A stretch of 24,797 bases of DNA from Triparma columacea. Lineage: Eukaryota > Sar > Bolidophyceae > Parmales > Triparmaceae. Position 1 is the stretch's first letter; every line of letters starts with the position of its first letter. The notes beneath the pieces were generated by a model. The model had not been told where the DNA came from. It saw only the letters and a list, made by a program, of their open reading frames with translations, and ran no database searches. The stretch covers positions 16,419 to 41,215 of the forward strand of contig BRYA01000426.1 in the NCBI GenBank assembly GCA_030267965.1. Direction: 5' to 3'. A program made the position numbers and the translations under genes. Positions 16,567 to 24,797 of this stretch are shown piece by piece.

Positions 16567-19500
16567 ATGTCAGGCTCGGAGTCAGAGGGGGACGTTCAGA
16601 TTTCCGAAAGGCTTCCGCCGTCTCCTCGTGATCCACGTGGTTCTCCCTTGTACTCGTCTCAACACCCTGACGACAATTCAAGCCTGCTTCAAGAGAACGG
16701 ACAGGATCCAGCAAGGCCTGGACAACCACCAGTAAGGCCTTCATCATCCCCTACAACGATGTTGCCTCAGGATCAAGTCCCTCCCCCCTCCTCGACCCAA
16801 CCCCCGGCCGACGTCGCAAGCTTACTTCAAGAGAACTCCAAGCTCAGAGCGGAGCTCAAAGCTGCCAACGACTTCCACAAGGAGGAACTCAGCGTCCTCA
16901 AAGACAAGATCAACAAGCTCAAGAAGAGCAACATGGATGACAAAACTGCAAACAAAACAGACAAGGAGATGATAGATTTTGAACATGATGAGGTCTTTGA
17001 AACCCTCGTCAAGCAAGGAGCTGTCGAAGGACTCATCGATCAATCAAGCGATCACCGCATCCAGAGGTGTAGCTTCGGGGAGGTTATCCATGACGCACCT
17101 TCAAATGTGGTCAATTTCTTACTCAGCGATTCAAAAATTGGATTGTGGCGGAGACACACGCTTCTGAAGTTCAAATTGGGCAAGCACCAGAAGAAGAGGC
17201 TCATGCTCTGGCAATACTACCTCGGGGGCGGTGCCGTATGCGTTGAGTTTGTCATCAATGTCAGCGTCCAACGAATTAAGGCTGTCCACGACAACGATGA
17301 TGAGGACGAGTACGTCATTGATTTAAAAAGCGCCGAAGAGGATGCTATTACAGGCTTGGCACTGAGACAATTGCTTGCCGTGCAGAGCAGCAGCACAGGC
17401 ACCCAAAAAGCCGGGATTGACTGCAAGATGAAGATCAAGCCGTTTGAGTACGGCCAGGCTGCCATGACGCTTATCGGAAAGGTAAGAATAGCATGAACAC
17501 ACAGCACAGCGCGCGACAAGTCGTCTGGACGTCGAAAATGCTGCTCTGCTTCCGCCCCTCTAAACTCAAAGCTCTAGCTCACAAGCGCAACCGATTTCGC
17601 AACTCGCTTTGCTCGTCGTAGCTCACAGCCGAGGTTACGAAAAAGGCAGCCGAGAGAACTGGGCTTAACAGGTCTGTCACCACGAGATTTCAGAAGCAAA
17701 ACACGTCGAAGTTGAAACGTGGGTTGCGAAGAACAAAAACTGCACTAAAGGGCACGCTCAAGGGAGGCTTGGGTTCCATAATCTCTGGACTGACGAAGGA
17801 GCACATCATTGAGGGCGACGTTGACGTGATTCGTTCATCTGTCGAAAGCATCATGTGGGCAATTGCCGATAAATTCTCCAAGCCAGACTTCATCGATGAA
17901 CGAAGGAGGAAACGGTTTCTTGAGGAGGACATGCCAAACGCCCCACCTCTCACTTCGGAAGAGGAAAACGTCTTCTCCACGGTGGAACACATAAAGTCAT
18001 CCTTTTTAAAGAATGGCAAACTAGTCAAGGGAAATTGGAAAGAAGGTGAGAGTGCGCAGAAATTAGGAAGAACGAAATGTTATGCCCACATCCGGCGCCC
18101 TCTCTCGCCCCGCCTAACCCTAACCCTTACAGAACTTACAAAGTACATGTGGATTGCTGAAGAGAATCTTTGGTATGCCTATGATGTCACTCTTGACTGC
18201 TCACCGCAAGACATGTTGGCTCGATGCATTGAGTTCGACACCTACCACGAGTCCGTAATTCACCAGAAGAAGAATAGCAAACTCCCTCGGAGAATATCTC
18301 GGAATGCTGATTCTCATAGTGTGCTATACAGGTTTGGCCAATACTTCCCCCCCCCTCTGGAAAACCGACTCATCGACACTTGGCTCGTGTGGAAAGAAAT
18401 CTTGCTAAGTGATGGTAAGAAATCTTTTCTCGTTGGAATCCTGCCCATGAGTGAGTACTCTGGCGGCGAAGCTTTCCCTAGCGAGGGCGGTTTCATCAAC
18501 GCAGACGTCACAGGCATGCTTAGCATCACTGAGATCGACTCCAACATCTGCAGAGTTCTGCGCATCACAAGTATAGGTGAGGGGAGGAAGGGGGGTGGCG
18601 AGCGAAGAGAGATCCGCCGGGAGGATGTGCCTAAGATTCTCTCGCTTCCGAGAGGGTGGGCATGAGATTTACTAACGCAATCTTATCACGCCGTTACTTC
18701 GCTCGTTACGGTAGACTTGAAGATGCCAATTGCCAGCCATCTGCTCGAAAAATTAACGTTGCATATTCTCAGGGAGGCCAACAATCTGCATTCATACTAC
18801 ATGAGAGATAGCTCTACAGTTGATAGAGAGCTGAGATCAGTGGTGATCAAAAATATGAAGCAAGAGGTCAAGCTTGAGAAGGACCAGATAGAGGTATTTC
18901 GCCATCTCGACCAGCTCTTGCATGAGGGGGATGCTTGGACTCCCATTGCTTCACCCCACGGAGGGGTCAAAATTGAGGCACAATTCCCCGAAAGTCAAGA
19001 AATACAACAAACAGTGCACGGGAGGGCCAACGCGACCGTAGACTGCACAGCTTACGAGGCTGCAGCTTGGTTCTTCAACCACTGCAGCAGAGAGAGGATG
19101 GACATCTGCAAAGAGGAAGAAAAACAAGAAAGGAGAGAAGTCAGCAAAGAGAAGGAGAGGGTCAATGAGAAGCTGGTTGCTGAAATCTGCAACTTACCAT
19201 TTCCTCTCGGCCTGACACAGTTTGTTAGTAGATTGATTTGGAAGCAGAACGAGGATGGCAGCATTTCAGTTGCAGTTTACAGCGCGCCAGAAGACTTTGA
19301 AAATGCAGGCTACCCATTAGACTACGCACAAAGAGGGTTAAGGAACGGAGTCTTCACTGCCGTTGACATTGCCAGTGTGGGAGAGGTTCCTCAAAGCAAA
19401 ATTGAGCTCCATCAATCTTTTTCTACAGACTTGCCCGTCCCAACTGAAATGCTTAGGATGATAGTATTATCTTCACTTAGATGTATAGCTGATATATCGA

Positions 19501-22500
19501 AAAGCTTCAAGAGAGATGATTCGATAGATAGAGCTGCGCTTGCCCAACTGGCCAACATAATCTCTACGACACCTCAGCACTACTCCAAAGAGGAAGTTGC
19601 GGCAATAGAAAGTTCCAAAGATCTGCACACCAAAGGCAAAGGCTTAACCGGCCTCAAACTGATAGACATCCTTGACCCCTTCGTTGACACAAAGATGGTG
19701 CACCAGCCAGGAGCAAACCTTGCTACTTGCGTAGGAAAAGCAATTATCGACACCTGTGTTGAAGAGAGCGCAGCATATGCTTTTTACCATATATACAGCA
19801 GGAAAACAAAGAGAACAAGCAGTGAAAATGGTTACACACAGTATGAAATAGAGAACATCAACGACCACTCACTTCACTTCTTTGCAACGAAGGACTATGG
19901 TTTCAGCGACTTTGGCTTTGAGCCACGCCAGGAAAGGAGTAAGGTGACTTGGGCAAAACAACCAGGAGGGAAAATCTATATCAGCACGTCAGACTTCAAG
20001 GGCCTTCAAGAAAAGTATCCCATCAACCCATCCTCCAGACTGATTTCGACACACTCAGTTTGGGAGTTTAAGCCTCTTCCTCCAAAGAGAGGTGTTCAGC
20101 AAACCGAGGTCAGCCTGACTAAGGTGGTTGACCTGATGGGCGTTGTTACTTCATCAGTAATGGGAGTGATCGGCCCAGAATTACTAGTTGAGCTTTCCCA
20201 TCTGCGAAAGAACTTTGACAAGAGCAGAGAGATGGACGCAATGTATCAAACACAGTTGATTTCATCCATGACGGGACTTGGAGGGGGAAGTAAGGACTTT
20301 GACGCCAAGTTTCAACTACCCAAGAATGCGATTCAGACCAAAGGCCTTTCATCAGTGGGATTCATGTGGGTTGATCTTCAGGCTGGGAGTCATGTGTGGG
20401 GAAAGTCACTCATAATGGTAAAAGCGAGCCTGGAGGAGACCATGGCATTCCTTTGGGACACCGAGAGTCGCGCTAACAGCAGAAGCGGAAGCCATATTCA
20501 GAGATTTGTAAGTGAGTCCAAAGGTGACTTTGATGTTCTTGTAACCACCAAGGAAAGGATTCAAAGGAAGGGGCAAGGACCATTGTACAAAGAGACACCA
20601 TCAAATATGAGGATGTTTCGAACAATGAAGGGGGAGTTGGGCATAACTTTAACTTCAAATGAGTTCAGAGGCATTGAAAAGAAAGGCCTCGGCCAAATGA
20701 TCTCTGCAAGAATCTCCAAACTGACTAGCATGCTGCTAAAAGAAACTAGTCAGGTCAACGAGGCAATCAACATTAAGGCAACAATGCTAGAGAAGAAAAA
20801 AACGAAGCTGGAGTTCGTGAGCAACGTTCAGATTGAGGGGAGGCCAACGAAGGCGGCAAAGTTGCTTGCTATAAAGAATTCTCTAAGACAGTCGGTTGAT
20901 ACCGCCTTCTATTTTTCTAACCTGCTTAGTAAGTCTAAGGCCACTGACGAGGATGGCCTACTATTTGCGGAAAAATTCCTTGACGAGCTTAGAAACAGCA
21001 AAACGACAAAGGTTGAGGCAGTTAATACTTTCATAGAGTCCAACACAGCTCTCAAGGAACTGGCTCAAGAGTTCCTCTTCATAGAGCCCATGCTATGCGC
21101 ACTCGTAATGAACAACCTACACTCCATTGAAAGAGTAGAAACAAAAGCAGAGTGTACAGGACGATCAGGAGGTAGATCCATCGGGAGAAGCCTTGCCATA
21201 AGCCTTGCTACTAACTTGACGGCATCCGCAGGTGTTGACGAGTGGATTCATCAATTCCCTGCCCTTCAAGAAGTCGACAAGAGAAATGAGTGGTTTAGAC
21301 CAATGATTGAGACCATTGGTTTCCAGTTGGTGCGGTAAGTAGAAATTAAGCACATGATCGAAACTTGGGACGACGCTATTCTGACAATTTAACTCAACAC
21401 ATCCTCTAAACCCCCCCCCTCTCTCCTCTCATCTTTCGTTATTTGCCAATAGTGATGTCGGTTGGGGCGTAAAAACAAAACTGATTATAGCAGCAGGAAC
21501 TAGTGCATCTGATCTATTCACAGACATCTACGTGACATATTTGTTCTGGGAGAGCGACAGAATCGAATATTTTATCATCCAGTTCTGCATGCTGGTAGTT
21601 TCTGTTGTCCTGCAGTTGCTGTTGATTGTGGTTCAGAATCGACACTTAGGCAAGCGTCAAATCCTTACAGAATCAATTCCTGCGCTTATAGGAGCAAAAC
21701 CTGCTTATGACGCTTACAAGGTGAGAGTTATTAGGACAGGAGTAAGATGCAAATGCAAACGTTTTCTCCTTCTCACTTTCACCTTCTCCTCCTTCCCTTG
21801 ACCCCAACTTCGACACAGGTTGCGAAAGGTAACACACACGAACCAGGAAAATTACTAAGTGCACAAATGGAGATGTCAGTTTCCAAGATAATTGAGCTCT
21901 TCGGCGAGGCCATTCCCGGCGCCTTGATTCAACTCATGGCCATAGCAACGAGCAAAGATAAAGTCAGCAATGCATCATGGATTTCTTTGATAATCTCAGC
22001 AACATGTACTGGTTTTATTGCCGGAACACTAGGCTATGACCACGATACAGACCCGAAACTTAGGCACTTAGAGCCGAACTTTTATGGATACACACCTTCC
22101 AATGCACGGAAAAGAACAATTGTATTTGCCTCAATGATAATCTTCTCATCTTCCATGTTGATGATCAGGTAAGGGGGGGGGGGGAAGGAGCGAGGAGACG
22201 ACATTGGCTTAACCTTGACCTCAACATTTATAGCCAACCTCCTCCGACTCGCTTAACTGCTGCACGCTAACCCCCCCTCCCCCCCCCTCCCAGGTGTACA
22301 GCAATTGTATTCTTTCTACTCTACGGAAAAGTCAGTGGTTCAGGTTTGTCATACTTTTATATATATGTTTTTGGAGATCTCTCCGTGGACTTAATGATAC
22401 GGATCTTCAGAAAAGACCTCTGGTACTGGATGATTAGGAACTCCTCGAGAAGAGTCAACATCATCTCTTCCATCGTTGTAAGGCTTGTTGAAAAGGTCGT

Positions 22501-23254
22501 CATAGACTTTACATCTCTTATTCATCTTCGCCATCCAATTGAAGTAGGAGGTCTTGGATATATCAGCTCAGTGATCACGACTTTTGCTGGAATCTTCATT
22601 GTATCGCTCTTAAAAGAGGACTACCAAAACATTCTCTTGAAAGATTTTGCGGGCAACTCTTCAATGATTTACAACAGCACCCTGCAAAAGGAAATCGACG
22701 AAATATCATACAAAATGGCGTTTCTCTCGTCTAAGCTTGTTTGTACCTACATTGGATTAGCAATAATATCAATCGCTGTCTTCTTTCAAACAATTGAAAA
22801 AGACTACATCAGAACATTCTTCAACACAACTCTCGGTTACGCATATACCATCGAACAATTTCAAAATAATGAGGACGATGCTATTAAGGCTCAGATCTTC
22901 TTTAGTAGTCATTTGCAGTGGAAATCAATACAAGACGATGTCAAAGGGTGGGTGGAGGCTAATTGGATGTCTTGGGTTCATGAGAAGGTGAGACGGGGGG
23001 ACAAGGCGATGAGAACCCTATCGTACTTACTGTATTCTCAACCCTGATCATCGTTCCGCTAATCGAAGCCACTCTGGCTCGACGACAACATGCAAAATTT
23101 GATTCCTCAGGAGTATATACCGACAGAGGAGTTCAAAGCGTATTCAACAAAATCCATTAATCTCGCAGGATCATCCCGTGCCTCTTCAAATAGGGAAGGA
23201 AGCTTCAGGTTTAAGAACATGAACAAAAACAAAAGAATTGTCGCATTCAAGTAA
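16567..23254 (+). CDS. Giant multi-START-like lipid-binding protein with XK-like multi-pass membrane domain (eight exons)
   Basis: The exons are 16567-17481, 17622-18045, 18133-18576, 18715-21334, 21453-21720, 21819-22168, 22294-22987 and 23069-23254. All phases agree and give 1966 residues. The second exon's start (17622) is the least sure. A Pro/Ser-rich leader and a coiled coil (84-120) precede several START-like modules, at about 138-340, 446-620, 680-870, 920-1100 and a weaker one at 1150-1290. Recurrent marks are VDCT/LDCS-type openings and the closing ITSIDLKMP. START folds carry lipids in a hydrophobic pocket. From about 1470 there are six or more membrane segments (SDLFTDIYVTYLF, QFCMLVVSVVLQLLLIVV and others). 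ELFGEAIPGALIQL resembles the ExxPQxxLQ region of XK-related scramblases. The tail is Ser/Lys-rich and cytosolic-looking. A role in moving lipid at a membrane is inferred. Confidence 0.8.
18113..18132 (+). other. Telomere-like CCTAACCCTAACCC at an intron 3' end
   Basis: The end of the second intron of the START gene reads CCTAACCCTAACCCTTACAG. It serves as a branch site (CTAAC) and acceptor and looks like two telomere repeats, perhaps by chance. Confidence 0.5.
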
Positions 23255-23266
23255 ACGTGCGACTAG

Positions 23267-23437
23267 GCCGCTGGTGGTGAGGATGCGCACAGGAGTTGGA
23301 GGACACGGGGGGAGAAGATCGAGGTCCCAGAGCTGGAGACGGCACTCGACGTCCGGAGGAAATGAAAAGGGAGGGAGGGGCACAGGCCACTGCAGATCAC
23401 GTACAGGGACTTCACGAAGGCGGTGGTGGCCGATTGA
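23267..23437 (+). pseudogene. Coding-like relic or orphan terminal exon, family unknown
   Basis: One frame reads AAGGEDAHRSW, then GEKIEVPELETALDVRRK, meets a TGA, and later in the same frame reads LQITYRDFTKAVVAD before a stop. Both pieces look like conserved helical protein, unlike the low-complexity surroundings. A 45-bp segment from GT 23351 to AG 23395 would remove the TGA in phase, but its donor (GTCCGG) is poor. The start follows an AG at 23265-23266. I do not recognise the family. Confidence 0.35.
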
Positions 23438-24117
23438 CGAGGTCAGAGAGGAGGTGGAGGGGGTCCTGGGGGCAGGAGGGGGAGGAAAAAGAATATATAT
23501 AGGAGGAGGAGGTCAGGGGGGGGGGAGGAGGGGCGATAAAGCAGGGACAGTGAAATATTTACTTGTTTGATATTCTTCATGAGCTTACAATCACTTTCTT
23601 ATATTCCTCGGGCGCGGGGGAGGGATGCGTGAAGCGGGATGGGGGGCTTGGGCAAGGCTGATATAGGCGTTCATTACTGACGGGGCTTAAGGGAACTTGA
23701 TGGCGAGAAAGTGTTCCTCTTGGAAGAGCGTCAGAGGAGGAGCGCGTCGAAGGAAGAGTGGTGCTGAGGGGATGAGCGGGTAACTCACACAACCCTTCAA
23801 TCTTCACTCCTCTCCTTTTTTGTAGGCGCACGTTGAGAAGACGACGACGGTAATCTTGTCGGCGGCGTCTTTGCCATGGTGATTGTCGACAACTTAAAGT
23901 AACGACGGCGTTTTAGGGGGGTGCTGGGTGCTCCATTAGGGATCAACAAGGAACAGGGTGAAGAAGATGTTTTGAGGAGACATATTTTTATTGGCATTGT
24001 TGGTGGCTTGGCAAGTTATAATTACATTCTTCTTCGTACTGCTGGCTATCCTTAACTTAATACTTCACACCAAAACGAATTTGGATCGCCTGCGTGACTG
24101 TAAGAGCTTTAAAGCAG

Positions 24118-24753
24118 GCAGGTGCATTTCGAGAACTCTCGCAACAGGGCCTTAAGACACTGAAGCTAAGTGGATAAGGACGAGCGAAGGTGAGAGTGAG
24201 AATTGTAATAGAAGGCGAGAGCGGAGGAGGGGATTGTTGTGGAGGGAGGATACGGGGGGGAAGGGGGAGAGGAAGGGGAAGGAGGACACAACAGCTTCCC
24301 AACTTCCTTGGGTCCGAATTGGGGATTTGGACCCCTGAGCAATTAATTAAAAGGATATTGCGGCAGCATCGGTGACATAAATGCGCAAATTGTATTCGTT
24401 TCGGCTCACCCAACATCTTCGTAGTGAATTTTTTTCTTCTCACGCTTTCGCAGGTGCATTTCGAGAACTCTTTGCAACAGGGACTTGAGACACTGAAGCG
24501 GAGTGGATAAGGACGAAACAAGGTGAGGGTTGTATAGAAGGCGAGAGCGGAGGAGGGATTGTTGGGAGGGAGGATACGGGGGGGGGGGAGGGAGGGAAGG
24601 GGGGCACAACAGCATGGCCCAACTTCCTCGGGGATTTGGACCCCTGAGCAATTAAATGGATATTGCGGCAGCAGCGGCGACGTATGTGCGCAAATAGTAT
24701 TCGTCTCAGCTCACTCAACATCTTCGTCGTGTTTGCCCCTCACGCTTTCGCAG
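24118..24753. repeat. Tandem duplication of about 330 bp, two diverged copies
   Basis: Copy 1 runs from GCAG 24118 to about 24449 and copy 2 from GCAG 24450 to about 24749. A third start (GCAGGCAG) follows at 24750. Shared blocks include GTGCATTTCGAGAACTCT, AAGGCGAGAGCGGAGGAGG, GGATTTGGACCCCTGAGCAA and GGATATTGCGGCAGCA. The copies differ by substitutions and by the length of the G-rich middle. Confidence 0.85.
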
Positions 24754-24757
24754 GCAG

Positions 24758-24797
24758 ATGGCGGACAGTGAGATGGATTTCACCATCCTCCTGAAGC
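24758..24797 (+). CDS. Start of a gene running off the window
   Basis: ATG 24758 stands in a strong context (GGCAGATGGCGG) and opens 13 codons, MADSEMDFTILLK, to the end of the window. It follows the duplicated repeat directly, so copy 2 may act as its promoter or leader. No function can be named from so few residues. Confidence 0.4.
   Translation, partial: MADSEMDFTILLK

Larger units (their letters stand above)
23255..24757. other. G-rich intergenic region with relic and tandem duplication
   Basis: No intact gene is supported in these 1503 bases. They hold a coding-like relic (23267-23437), long G-runs (23440-23540), and a tandem duplication (24118-24753). A small candidate on the minus strand starts in a good context at about 23877 (CACCATGGCAAAG) but soon stops. 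A 58-codon plus-strand frame ending at about 24153 encodes a hydrophobic stretch but has no Met. I give these no more weight than possible. Confidence 0.45.

Noticed and set aside
23238..23570. 110-codon Gly/Arg-rich frame overlapping the end of the START gene
   Set aside because: It starts with TTG, is low-complexity from G-runs, and overlaps better coding signals in other frames.
23724..23860. A two-exon plus-strand Arg-rich micro-ORF (donor GG|GTAACT, acceptor TTTTTTGTAG)
   Set aside because: The splice signals are fair, but the product of about 36 residues is mostly Arg and Ser with no sign of conservation.
24057..24521. 154-codon minus-strand frame over the tandem duplication
   Set aside because: It is Pro/Leu-rich from C-runs, has no domain, and its openness is explained by the repeat composition.

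Overview
The window looks like nuclear DNA of a unicellular alga, most likely a stramenopile (bolidophyte/Parmales or diatom relative). This is inferred from gene content and was not tested by a search. The evidence is GT-AG introns of roughly 60-230 bp that restore long reading frames, 25-residue BspA-type (DUF285) repeats, a very large protein with several START-like modules, and tightly packed genes on alternating strands. There are no bacterial operons, RNA genes or CRISPR arrays that I can see.

Region 1 (1-4077) holds two tandem plus-strand paralogues, each with a von Willebrand A domain and a C-terminal CCCH zinc finger. Both are followed by the same 48-bp non-coding element, which can form a stem. 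The second gene has an in-frame TGA inside what would be another complete CCCH finger.

Region 2 (4078-11348) is the most striking part. A minus-strand pseudokinase carries an RNase L/IRE1-type KEN nuclease domain. It is divergent, across a 533-bp shared upstream region, from a plus-strand protein kinase. A NACHT (STAND) NTPase with nine BspA-type leucine-rich repeats follows at once. The kinase and NACHT frames can be joined by splicing, so one kinase-NACHT-LRR receptor is possible. Together these genes resemble an innate-immunity or stress-sensing module: a receptor, a kinase and an RNA-cleaving effector.

Region 3 (11543-16191) holds four-way alternating housekeeping genes. They are a two-exon glutathione S-transferase-like gene (minus), a chromatin gene joining a SAP30-like segment to an SGF29 double Tudor domain (plus), and a two-exon sulfatase (minus). 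The sulfatase's likely signal peptide lies in another frame.

Region 4 (16567-23254) is one eight-exon gene for a protein of about 1966 residues. It has a coiled coil, several START-like lipid-binding modules and a multi-pass membrane domain that recalls XK-related scramblases.

Region 5 (23255-24797) is mostly G-rich non-coding DNA. It holds a coding-like relic, a tandem duplication of about 330 bp, and the first codons of a gene that runs off the window.
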